Below are positions 1-6,150 of a stretch of 6,773 bases of DNA, piece by piece (positions within the stretch are counted from its first letter, which is position 1; every line of letters starts with the position of its first letter). Origin of the DNA: an uncultured Clostridia bacterium. GTDB lineage: Bacteria > Bacillota > Clostridia > Oscillospirales > CAG-272. The notes beneath the pieces were generated by a model that was not told the origin of the DNA, made no database searches, and was given only the letters and a program-made list of their open reading frames with translations. The stretch is taken from assembly GCA_947367285.1 (NCBI GenBank), contig CANBDB010000084.1, positions 1-6,773 on the forward strand, given 5' to 3'. The position numbers and the translations under genes were made by a program.

Positions 1-20
1 GTTTATGATATTATATGTAA

Positions 21-26
21 TATAAT
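21..26 (+). promoter_or_regulatory. Candidate -10 box for the lipoprotein gene
   Basis: A perfect TATAAT lies in an AT-rich leader about 77 bases before the start codon. Its -35 box would fall at or before the window's left edge, so the promoter cannot be confirmed. It would give a leader of roughly 70 bases. A weaker alternative is TTGGGC (39-44) with TATTAT (62-67) at 17-bp spacing, which has a poor -35. The rest of 1-102 holds no gene that I can see. Confidence 0.4.
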
Positions 27-89
27 AAATTGGGGATTTTGGGCTTTTCCAAAACTTCACTTATTATTTTATGGGCCAAAAATTTTTTT

Positions 90-95
90 AAGGAG
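90..95 (+). promoter_or_regulatory. Ribosome binding site of the lipoprotein gene
   Basis: AAGGAG lies 7 bases before the ATG at 103. It is a near-consensus Shine-Dalgarno sequence at ideal spacing and fixes the start of the long reading frame, which agrees with the signal peptide beginning at that ATG. Confidence 0.9.
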
Positions 96-102
96 AACTA
101 TC

Positions 103-174
103 ATGACAAAACGTTTGAGAATTCTTGCGTTAGGTTTGATGATCGTTGTACTTCTTGCTACACTTTCCGGTTGT
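103..174 (+). other. Lipoprotein signal peptide and lipobox
   Basis: Encodes residues 1-24. The N-region carries K3, R4 and R6. The hydrophobic stretch runs from about residue 7 to 21 and ends in the lipobox LSGC, with the Cys24 codon TGT at 172-174. This fits processing by prolipoprotein diacylglyceryl transferase (Lgt) and signal peptidase II (LspA). Residues 25-43 form a short spacer before the first repeat cysteine at 44. Confidence 0.9.
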
Positions 175-3100
175 TCCGTTGATGGTGTTAAAGACAAGAT
201 TATGGGCATTATCGGACCCTACCTTCCTGGTTGTCAGCACGAGGGTGGAGAAGCAACCTGTACTACACAGGCAGTTTGTGAAAAATGCGGCGTAGCATAC
301 GGTAACGTGCTTGGACACGACATCGTAGTTGACGCAGCAGTAGCACCTGACTGTGAAAACGCAGGTCTTACAGAGGGCAAGCACTGCTCAAGATGTGATT
401 ACACATCCGGCAGAGAAGTTGTAGATGCTCTCGGACACAATGTAGTAGTAGATGCAGCAGTACCTGCAACTTGCTACTCCACAGGTCTTACAGAAGGTAA
501 GCACTGTGACAGATGTGAAGAGGTTCTTGTTGCACAGACAGAGACAACAATGATCCCCCACACATATGATGAAGAAGGATTTGACGAGACATGTAATGCT
601 GAAGGTTGTACACACGTTCGCACATGTGCTCACGACGGTGAAAAGACAGTAGTAGCAGGAAAGGCTCCTACATGTACAGTAGCCGGTCTTACAGACGGTG
701 AGACTTGCGCAATCTGTGGCGATGTAACAAAAGCACAGGAAGTTATAAACGCTCTCGGCCACGATATGGCTGAAGCAACTTGCACAGCTCCCGCAACATG
801 TAAGAGAGGATGCGGCCACACAGTTGGCACATCTAAGGGACATAGCTACGACGATGGCGTTGTAACAACAGCTCCCACATGTACTGAAAAGGGTGTTAAG
901 ACATACACTTGCTCAGCTTGTGGCGATTCCTACACAGAGGAAGTTGCAGCAGCAGGACACTCTTATACTCCTGTTGTAACAGCTCCCACATGTACAGAGG
1001 ATGGTTACATCACATACACATGCTCTTGCGGAGATTCTTACACAGCTCCCGGTCAAGCGTCAACAGGTCACGCTTGGGGCGAATGGGTAATTGATGTAGA
1101 ACCTACAGAAGAAACAGAAGGTGCAAAGCATAGAGATTGCACAAACTGTGATGAAGTAGAGACAGCAGTCATTCCCGAACTTTCCCACGTACATAGCTAC
1201 ACAACTTCAGTAGTAGCTCCTACATGTACAGAAAAGGGTTATACAAAGCACACTTGTAGATGCGGTGACACATACAACACAGATGAAGTTGATGCTAAGG
1301 GTCACTCTTGGAACAATGGTGATGTAACAACAGCTTCCACATGTACAGAAAAGGGTGTTAAGACATACACTTGTGCAAACTGTGGCGGCACAAAGACAGA
1401 AGATATTGATGCTCTTGGACACAACACAGAAGGTACAGTAGCTCACAAAGACGCAACTTGTACAGAAGAAGGTGTAGTTGGTGGTACATATTGTACTCGT
1501 TGTAATGAGGGCAAGGAAGCAGCAGAAGTTACAATTCCTGCAACAGGCGTACACGCTTGGGATAATGGTGTTGTAACAACTCCTGCAGGTTGCGAAACAA
1601 CTGGTGTTAAGACGTACACATGCGGAACTTGTGGCGGCACAAAGACAGAAGAAGTTGCTGTTGCAGGTCACTCTTGGGATAACGGTGTTGTAACAACTCC
1701 TGCGGGTTGCGAGTCAACAGGTGTTAAGACTTATACATGTCAGAACGATGCTTCTCATACATACGAAGAACCCGTTGATGCTACAGGACATACAGAACCT
1801 AATGCTGATGGTCTTTGCGATAATTGTGATAAGCCTTTGACAAATGAGGCTATTCTTAAGGCACTTTTTGCTCTTGAATCCGGCAAATCTCTTGCTGGCA
1901 AATACACTTTAACAGGTGTTATTACTAAGATTGATACAGCATATAGCTCACAATACAAAAATATAACTGTAACAATTGTTGTTGACGGTTTGACAGAGTA
2001 TCCTGTTCAGTGCTATAGAATGAAGGGCACAGGCGCTGATGCTATTAAGGTTGGCGACACAATTACAGTAACTGGTACTCTTAAGAATTATAACGGTACT
2101 AAAGAATACGATTCTGGTTGCACACTTGATAAATACACTGAAGGACATACATGTGTAGGCAAATATGCTTGCTCTGAAAATTGTGTATATTGTGGCACAG
2201 CAATTACTCCTGCTGAAATTCATGTTTATGACGAATTTGGCGTTTGTCAGTGTGGTGCTGCAAAGCATACTCACGTAGATGCTGACCTCGACTTCAATTG
2301 TGATGTTGAAGGATGCGACGAAACTGTTATTCCCAAAGCTGGTACAAAACTTACTGTTGCACAAGCAATTGCACTTGGTAAGTTGTATAGCGACAATCAA
2401 TATACTACAGGTGAATATGTAATTTCCGGTACAGTAACTAAGATACATGAAGCGTGGAATACTCAATACAATAACATGTCTGTATACATCACAGATGAAA
2501 CAGGTTCAATTCTTGTTTATAGACTTAAAGCTCAAGTGGGCGTAGGTGATAAAATTACTGTAACAGGTAAGGTGGGCACATACGGAGTTACACAGCAGAT
2601 TAAAGAAGCAACTGGTGTAATTGATGAAGCTCACGTTTGCTCAGATTATACAGAGGCTACATGTGAAAAGCTCGCAGAATGTAAGGTTTGCGGTGCAACA
2701 ACAGGTGAACTTGCTGAGCATAATTATGTGGATGGCGCATGCACAGTTTGTGGCACTGCTCAGGGTGTTAGTGTTTATACTGAAACAATTACTATTTCTA
2801 GTTATGCATCAGCTCACGGATGGGCTGACGCTACTCGCTACGGTACTATGGCGGTTGGTAATTATATTGTAGTTACTGCAGATCCTACAACGGGTAGCTA
2901 TAACAATACAGGTAAATACTATGCAAACGGCAATAACTGGAGAATGTATCAGAATGAAGCTCCTGAGATTACATTTACTGCGAATAATGGTGCTGTAATT
3001 CTTAGCGTAAAGGTTACATACTCGGTATATAATACAGGTGTTCTTACATTGAATGGTGAAAACATTACTTCTGAAACTGTGGTAGAAGTTAATAGTGCAT

Positions 3101-3963
3101 CTATAACATTTAGCGTTGGCAATACAGGTACTGCAACTAATGGTCAGGTAAGAATTTCTGCTATTGAAGTTAAGTATTCTGTTGAATCTCACGTTTGCAA
3201 AGAAAATGTTGAGAATGTGGCAGAAGTACCCGCAACTTGTGATAAAGCAGGTACAACTGCTGGTACAAAGTGCTCTAAGTGCGGAACAGTTCTTTCCGGT
3301 TGTGAAGAAGTAAAGGCCCTCGGACACGATTGGAACGATTGGGCAGTAACAAAAGAAGCCGAATGTGGAGTTGCAGGTGAGGAAACACGTACATGTAAGA
3401 ATGATTCTACTCACAAAGAGACAAAAGCTGTTGCAGCTCTTGTACATAACTACGTTAACGGTGAATGCGAACACTGTGGCGAAGCTGAAAATCAGGGCGG
3501 AACAACTCCTCAATCTACAAGTGTTAAGTTTGATTTTACAAATTCAACAACTAGTTCTTCAACAACTGCTTTGACTCAAACAAAACTTCAAAGCCTTCTT
3601 GAAAGTGTATATGAAGGAGAAGTTGATTTTACGGTTGGTAGCACAATAAAGTATGTATATCCCGGTAATAGTTCTAGTGGACCTGTTCAAACCAATAAGT
3701 TACTCAAAATGGGTAAGAGCAGTGGCGCAGGCGAATTTTCGCTTACGTTTGGCGATCGTAAGGTGACTAAAGTTGTTATTAATTGTCAGAACTGGGGATC
3801 AACTAAAACAAATAAGATTGCTGTAAATGGTATGACGGGTGTAGTTGCTCCGCAGGCATCAGCAGGCGATGTAACATTTGAACTTACAAGCCCATCTAAT
3901 ACAATTAAGTTTACAACAACAGAAAGAATAGTTATTTATTCTATAACAATTTATTTTGAATAA
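103..3963 (+). CDS. Large Cys/His-repeat surface lipoprotein with OB-like and beta-rich domains
   Basis: The product is a 1286-residue exported lipoprotein of unknown function. Residues 1-24 are a lipoprotein signal peptide: basic start (MTKRLR), hydrophobic core, then lipobox LSGC with Cys24 as the predicted lipidated residue. Maturation would anchor it to the outer face of the cytoplasmic membrane; there is no LPxTG motif or other membrane segment. Residues 44-579 hold about fourteen Cys/His repeats. Two OB-like domains follow (about 583-678 and 750-840), then a beta-rich domain (890-1026) and a C-terminal beta-rich domain (1138-1286), separated by short Cys-rich linkers. I count about 70 cysteines by eye. 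The units resemble repeats common in large clostridial surface proteins (family knowledge). Metal binding through CxxC and His is inferred. I see no hydrolase, nuclease or protease motif, so an adhesive, ligand-binding or scaffolding role is the most that can be suggested. The gene has its own ribosome binding site and terminator and appears monocistronic. Confidence 0.9.
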   Translation: MTKRLRILALGLMIVVLLATLSGCSVDGVKDKIMGIIGPYLPGCQHEGGEATCTTQAVCEKCGVAYGNVLGHDIVVDAAVAPDCENAGLTEGKHCSRCDYTSGREVVDALGHNVVVDAAVPATCYSTGLTEGKHCDRCEEVLVAQTETTMIPHTYDEEGFDETCNAEGCTHVRTCAHDGEKTVVAGKAPTCTVAGLTDGETCAICGDVTKAQEVINALGHDMAEATCTAPATCKRGCGHTVGTSKGHSYDDGVVTTAPTCTEKGVKTYTCSACGDSYTEEVAAAGHSYTPVVTAPTCTEDGYITYTCSCGDSYTAPGQASTGHAWGEWVIDVEPTEETEGAKHRDCTNCDEVETAVIPELSHVHSYTTSVVAPTCTEKGYTKHTCRCGDTYNTDEVDAKGHSWNNGDVTTASTCTEKGVKTYTCANCGGTKTEDIDALGHNTEGTVAHKDATCTEEGVVGGTYCTRCNEGKEAAEVTIPATGVHAWDNGVVTTPAGCETTGVKTYTCGTCGGTKTEEVAVAGHSWDNGVVTTPAGCESTGVKTYTCQNDASHTYEEPVDATGHTEPNADGLCDNCDKPLTNEAILKALFALESGKSLAGKYTLTGVITKIDTAYSSQYKNITVTIVVDGLTEYPVQCYRMKGTGADAIKVGDTITVTGTLKNYNGTKEYDSGCTLDKYTEGHTCVGKYACSENCVYCGTAITPAEIHVYDEFGVCQCGAAKHTHVDADLDFNCDVEGCDETVIPKAGTKLTVAQAIALGKLYSDNQYTTGEYVISGTVTKIHEAWNTQYNNMSVYITDETGSILVYRLKAQVGVGDKITVTGKVGTYGVTQQIKEATGVIDEAHVCSDYTEATCEKLAECKVCGATTGELAEHNYVDGACTVCGTAQGVSVYTETITISSYASAHGWADATRYGTMAVGNYIVVTADPTTGSYNNTGKYYANGNNWRMYQNEAPEITFTANNGAVILSVKVTYSVYNTGVLTLNGENITSETVVEVNSASITFSVGNTGTATNGQVRISAIEVKYSVESHVCKENVENVAEVPATCDKAGTTAGTKCSKCGTVLSGCEEVKALGHDWNDWAVTKEAECGVAGEETRTCKNDSTHKETKAVAALVHNYVNGECEHCGEAENQGGTTPQSTSVKFDFTNSTTSSSTTALTQTKLQSLLESVYEGEVDFTVGSTIKYVYPGNSSSGPVQTNKLLKMGKSSGAGEFSLTFGDRKVTKVVINCQNWGSTKTNKIAVNGMTGVVAPQASAGDVTFELTSPSNTIKFTTTERIVIYSITIYFE
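232..1839 (+). repeat. Tandem Cys/His repeat array, about 14 units of mostly 37-44 residues
   Basis: This coding array covers residues 44-579. The main unit reads APTC-TEKGVKTYTC-xxCG-x(n)-GH, with a first Cys after Pro-Thr, a CxxC pair about ten residues later, and a closing Gly-His. Unit phase at the DNA level is about 117-120 bases. A second, shorter class (ATC-TxPAxC-xxCG-x(n)-GH) opens the array and recurs near residues 224-249. The array ends with GLCDNCD (residues 570-576). Several units are degenerate: some have CxC instead of CxxC, one has C-x5-H, and one lacks the first Cys. The Cys/Cys/Cys/His pattern suggests a small zinc-ribbon-like module. Disulfides or free thiols in an anaerobe are alternatives the sequence cannot exclude. 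Confidence 0.88.
1556..1739 (+). repeat. Adjacent near-identical repeat copies (117-bp phase)
   Basis: Bases 1556-1622 and 1673-1739 align without gaps at 60 of 67 positions by my count. Six of the seven differences are synonymous; the seventh changes Thr to Ser. The offset of 117 bases equals one 39-residue unit. This shows a recent unit duplication followed by selection on the protein sequence. Confidence 0.85.
1849..2136 (+). other. OB-like domain 1 of the lipoprotein
   Basis: Encodes residues about 583-678. The core shows YTLTGVITKID, then SSQYKNITVTIVVDG, then VQCYRMKG, then KVGDTITVTGTLKNY. This strand order and the 'TGxITKI...QYxNxTV...VGDxITVTG' signature resemble OB-fold domains found in secreted bacterial proteins, including some extracellular nucleases (family knowledge, from memory). 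No nuclease domain is attached here, so nucleic acid binding is only a possibility. It aligns convincingly with the domain at residues 750-840. Confidence 0.65.
2137..2340 (+). other. Cys-rich linker between the OB-like domains
   Basis: Encodes residues about 679-746. It carries HTC, KYAC, SENCVYCG, then a shortened GVCQCG, then HTHVDAD followed by NCDVEGCD. These are variants of the array modules. The last element is the 'cap' type that stands just before the next folded domain. Confidence 0.6.
2350..2622 (+). other. OB-like domain 2 of the lipoprotein
   Basis: Encodes residues about 750-840. It starts with a helix-like LTVAQAIALGKL, then EYVISGTVTKI, NTQYNNMSVYITDETG, ILVYRLKA, VGVGDKITVTGKVGTYG and a closing strand. 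It matches domain 1 motif for motif: GxxTKI, QYxN, YRxK, VGDxITVTG. It lacks cysteine altogether, which sets it apart from the flanking linkers. Confidence 0.68.
2623..2760 (+). other. Cys-rich linker between OB-like domain 2 and the beta-rich domain
   Basis: Encodes residues about 841-886. It holds HVC, then a short-class unit (EATCEKLAECKVCGATTG), then HNYVDGACTVCG as the terminal cap. The short-class unit closely matches the ones that open the N-terminal array, so the same module types have been spread through the whole protein. Confidence 0.65.
2770..3180 (+). other. Beta-rich domain of the lipoprotein (first copy)
   Basis: Encodes residues about 890-1026. It is rich in Asn, Thr, Tyr and Gly and free of cysteine, with alternating strands such as EITFTANNGAVILSVKVTYS, GVLTLNGENIT, SASITFSVGNTG and VRISAIEVKYS. 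The pattern suggests a secreted beta-sandwich. The second half resembles the C-terminal domain of the same protein. No catalytic residues are evident; a ligand-binding role is inference. Confidence 0.55.
3181..3510 (+). other. Cys-rich linker with two long-class units and a cap
   Basis: Encodes residues about 1027-1136. It contains a full long-class unit (PATCDKAG, then TKCSKCG, then ALGH), a second with C-x5-H in place of CxxC (TCKNDSTH, then LVH), and the cap HNYVNGECEHCG. A Gly/Thr/Ser-rich spacer follows before the final domain. Confidence 0.65.
3514..3960 (+). other. C-terminal beta-rich domain of the lipoprotein
   Basis: Encodes residues about 1138-1286. It opens SVKFDFTNST, passes a Ser/Thr-rich stretch, and ends in strands KVTKVVINCQNWG, NKIAVNGMTG, DVTFELTSPSNTIKFTT and IVIYSITIYFE, directly followed by the stop codon. 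The closing strand order (KV...I..., LxVNG, xTF..., IxxIxI.Y) parallels the domain at residues 890-1026, so the two are probably copies of one fold. It has only one cysteine. Confidence 0.55.
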
Positions 3964-3979
3964 GTGATTAAATCCTTTT

Positions 3980-4001
3980 CCCACACCCTTCGGGGTGTGG
4001 G
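3980..4001 (+). terminator. Terminator hairpin of the lipoprotein gene (UUCG loop)
   Basis: A perfect 9-bp stem (CCCACACCC pairing with GGGTGTGGG) closes a TTCG tetraloop of the very stable C(UUCG)G class. It starts 16 bases after the lipoprotein stop codon. GTGCTTTTAT follows, so the T-tract is short and interrupted but workable for an intrinsic terminator on the + strand. Confidence 0.8.
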
Positions 4002-4017
4002 GTGCTTTTATAATGAT

Positions 4018-4048
4018 AAATCCCACGCGTTATTCACGCGTGGGATTT
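4018..4048 (-). terminator. Terminator hairpin of nadE, possibly bidirectional
   Basis: A perfect 13-bp stem (AAATCCCACGCGT at 4018-4030 pairing with 4036-4048) encloses a 5-base loop. It begins 6 bases after the nadE stop codon. A/T runs end both arms, so it could act on both strands and back up the lipoprotein terminator 16 bases away. The T-tract on the nadE strand (ATTTATCATTATA) is imperfect. Confidence 0.72.
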
Positions 4049-4054
4049 TGATAT

Positions 4055-5983
4055 TTAGTTGTTTTCAAGATATCTTAACCACTCGTCGCTGCAGACGTCG
4101 CTTGGCATTTTAAGGTCTCCACGGGGGGAGAAACCAACACCGAATACCTTGGGGCCGTCGGGAAGTGATGATCTCTTAAATTGTTGTGAGAAGAATCTCT
4201 TAATAAATACTTTGAGGCAATTTTTGAGCATTTCGTCATCATACTTTCCTTCAAATGCAATCTCGGCAAGGCGGAGAAGCTTTTCGGGTGAATATTGATA
4301 ACTGAGCATATTGAAAATGTAGAAATCGTGGATCTCGTACGGGCCGATGATCTCCTCGGTGATTTGCGCTATTTTGCCGTCAGCGGCGGGAATCAACTCG
4401 GGACTAATGGGTGTATCTACAATATCGCGGAGTGTTTTACCGAGTTCGAGATTGCCGCAATCTTCGTATTCTCTTGCATACTGTTCGAGAATATGGGGAA
4501 TAAGAGTTTTGGGAATTCCCGAGTTAACGGCATACATGGAAATATGATCGCCATTGAATGTTGTAAAACCAAGAGCAAGCTCGGAGAGGTCACCCGTACC
4601 GATAACAAGCGCATTTTCGCCGTTAGCGATATCCATAAGTATCTGTGTGCGCTCTCTTGCTTGGGCATTCTCGTAGACTACGTTGTGCACGTTTTCGTCG
4701 TGTCCAATGCTCTTGAGATGTGCGGAAACGGCATCCTTAATATCTATTTCACGGAAGTCAACACCAAGTGCCTTAGCAAGTGCTTGCGCGTTGTTTCTTG
4801 TTCTATTGGTTGTAGCAAAGCAGGGCATAGTTACTGCGATTATATCTTTTTCGCTCTTACCCATAATTTTGAAGGTGTCAACAACCGCCAAAAGCGCAAG
4901 TGCGGAATCGAGACCGCCTGAAACGCCTATAACGCATTTACGAGCGCCCGATGCTTCCATTCTTTGCTTAAGACCGTAGGCTTGAATGGAACGTACGGAT
5001 TTGATATTCTTTTGGAGCGCCTTTTTGTCGTTGGAAACAAAGGGGTGTGCATCAATTTTTCTCGTGATGTCAGTTTTTTCAATATTGAAATCGAAGGGAA
5101 CTGTAACGATATTTTTATCGGCATTTGTTGTAACGGTATTTCTTCTGCGGCGCTCGAGAGAGATCTTTTCAAGATCCACGTCGGCAACAATAAATTTATC
5201 ATTGCTATAGTCGAAGGGGATTCTCTCGGAAACGATTGTGCCGTTTTCAGCAATAATGCTATGTCCCGAATAAACTACGTCAGTAGTGGACTCGCCCTCG
5301 CCACAGTTTGCATAAATATATGCGGATACTGTTTTTGCGGACTGTGAGGAAACGAGAATGCGTCTATATTCATCCTTGGCAACTACCTCGTTGGAAGCAC
5401 TAAGATTTGCGAGCAACGTAGCGCCAGCGTTGGAAAGCATATTGGAGGGGGGAGTTGTAACCCAAATATCTTCGCAAATTTCCACGCCCACTCTGAGAAG
5501 GGGCATATTGCTGCAGGCGAAGAGAATATTTCTTCCGAAGGGAATCTTTTTGCCTTCATAGTTGAAGGTGAGATTTTCCTCGGGACAGGGAACAAAGTAT
5601 CTACCCTCGTAGAACTCGCCGTAAGTTGGCAAATTGCTCTTTGCAACTACGCCAAGAAGCTCGCCACCTTTAACAACAGCAGCACAGTTATATATCTTGC
5701 TCTCGTAGAACATGGGAAGTCCAACGATGCTGAGCATATCATAATCGCGAGTAGCCTCAATGTATTTTTTGAGTGCTTTCATAGCGGAGTCAAGAATTAC
5801 ATTTGAGAAGAAGAGGTCACCGCAGGTGTAAGCGGTGATACAAAGCTCGGGAAAAACAAGAACTTTTACTTTTTTCTCGTTAGCACGCGCGGCTATATCA
5901 ATTATTTCGTTTACGTTATAGGTGCAATCCGCCACCTTGATTTTGGGAGTGGCGCATGCGACCTTTAAAAAGCCGTGTTTCAT
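4055..5983 (-). CDS. nadE: Glutamine-dependent NAD+ synthetase
   Basis: This 642-residue cytoplasmic enzyme makes NAD+ from nicotinic acid adenine dinucleotide with ATP, using ammonia from glutamine; it is the final step of NAD+ synthesis. The N-terminal half is a nitrilase-type glutaminase with a complete Glu-Lys-Cys triad: E46 in FPELC, K115 in AKSNLPTYGEF and C170 in VEICEDIW. The C-terminal half is the synthetase, with the ATP-binding SGGLDS at 355-360, YENAQARER from 437, GTGDLSELALG at 462-472 and SSLPDGPK at 605-612. Length and order fit the long, two-domain NadE class (as in Mycobacterium), not the short ammonia-only enzyme. The start is the ATG at 5983, because AAAGGA (5993-5998) precedes it by 9 bases. 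An in-frame TTG at 6001 would place that ribosome binding site inside the gene. It has its own promoter and converges on the lipoprotein gene. No frameshift or missing catalytic residue was seen. Confidence 0.97.
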   Translation of the reverse strand: MKHGFLKVACATPKIKVADCTYNVNEIIDIAARANEKKVKVLVFPELCITAYTCGDLFFSNVILDSAMKALKKYIEATRDYDMLSIVGLPMFYESKIYNCAAVVKGGELLGVVAKSNLPTYGEFYEGRYFVPCPEENLTFNYEGKKIPFGRNILFACSNMPLLRVGVEICEDIWVTTPPSNMLSNAGATLLANLSASNEVVAKDEYRRILVSSQSAKTVSAYIYANCGEGESTTDVVYSGHSIIAENGTIVSERIPFDYSNDKFIVADVDLEKISLERRRRNTVTTNADKNIVTVPFDFNIEKTDITRKIDAHPFVSNDKKALQKNIKSVRSIQAYGLKQRMEASGARKCVIGVSGGLDSALALLAVVDTFKIMGKSEKDIIAVTMPCFATTNRTRNNAQALAKALGVDFREIDIKDAVSAHLKSIGHDENVHNVVYENAQARERTQILMDIANGENALVIGTGDLSELALGFTTFNGDHISMYAVNSGIPKTLIPHILEQYAREYEDCGNLELGKTLRDIVDTPISPELIPAADGKIAQITEEIIGPYEIHDFYIFNMLSYQYSPEKLLRLAEIAFEGKYDDEMLKNCLKVFIKRFFSQQFKRSSLPDGPKVFGVGFSPRGDLKMPSDVCSDEWLRYLENN

Positions 5984-5992
5984 AGGATAATA

Positions 5993-5998
5993 TCCTTT
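5993..5998 (-). promoter_or_regulatory. Ribosome binding site deciding the nadE start
   Basis: AAAGGA on the minus strand lies 9 bases before the ATG at 5983. It overlaps the first codons of a longer frame that would begin with TTG at 6001, so it argues for the shorter start and against the six-residue extension MKGYYP. Confidence 0.85.
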
Positions 5999-6019
5999 CA
6001 AATCAGTATTAACTTATAT

Positions 6020-6048
6020 ATTATAATAAAAAATTAAACAAATTACAA
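6020..6048 (-). promoter_or_regulatory. nadE promoter (TTGTAA-N17-TATAAT)
   Basis: Read on the minus strand, the -35 box TTGTAA (6043-6048) and the perfect -10 box TATAAT (6020-6025) are separated by exactly 17 bases, as expected for the housekeeping sigma factor. Transcription would start near 6013, leaving a leader of about 30 bases. That is too short for a riboswitch, so any control would act at the promoter itself. Confidence 0.8.
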
Positions 6049-6098
6049 TATGGTTTTTAAAAAAAGTGAAAAATGGTGTGAATTTTTATTTGTTTTGC

Positions 6099-6127
6099 TT
6101 GAAAAAAGAGATAAAATGTAGTATAAT
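6099..6127 (+). promoter_or_regulatory. Promoter of the histidine phosphatase gene (TTGAAA-N17-TATAAT)
   Basis: The -35 box TTGAAA (6099-6104) and perfect -10 box TATAAT (6122-6127) are 17 bases apart, giving a predicted start near 6134 and a leader of about 24 bases. The AT-rich stretch of about 50 bases between this and the divergent nadE promoter shows no clear operator. Confidence 0.85.
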
Positions 6128-6144
6128 ATATTCATAAACAACCG

Positions 6145-6150
6145 AAAGGA
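6145..6150 (+). promoter_or_regulatory. Ribosome binding site of the phosphatase gene
   Basis: AAAGGA lies 7 bases before the ATG at 6158. It is the same core as the nadE ribosome binding site and supports this start, which places the catalytic RHG motif at residues 8-10 as usual for the family. Confidence 0.85.

Noticed and set aside
36..83. Weak inverted repeat (TTTTGG at 37-42 with CCAAAA at 76-81) in the lipoprotein leader
   Set aside because: Only six pairs with a long AT-rich loop; expected by chance in such sequence and not a recognisable riboswitch.
232..1839. CRISPR-like direct repeats
   Set aside because: The periodicity is in frame, about 117-120 bases, and degenerate at synonymous sites, so it is a protein repeat and not a CRISPR array.
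232..1839. Zinc-finger DNA-binding transcription factor
   Set aside because: The protein has a lipoprotein signal peptide and would lie outside the cytoplasm.
388..3513. Long minus-strand open frames opposite the lipoprotein gene (for example 1207-1671, 1948-2466, 2809-3513)
   Set aside because: They are Cys/Ser/Thr-rich shadows created by the biased codons of the repeat array; none has a convincing start signal or a recognisable domain.
4059..5561. Plus-strand open frames inside nadE (for example 4295-4921, 4964-5347)
   Set aside because: They overlap a clearly functional minus-strand gene and show no domain or supported start.
5984..6001. Upstream TTG start for nadE
   Set aside because: It would place the ribosome binding site AAAGGA inside the gene. 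The ATG at 5983 has proper spacing, and residue positions from that start fit the family's catalytic triad.
6069..6087. AAAAAT/ATTTTT inverted repeat between the divergent promoters as an operator
   Set aside because: Pure A/T arms in an A/T-rich stretch are expected by chance and match no operator that I know.
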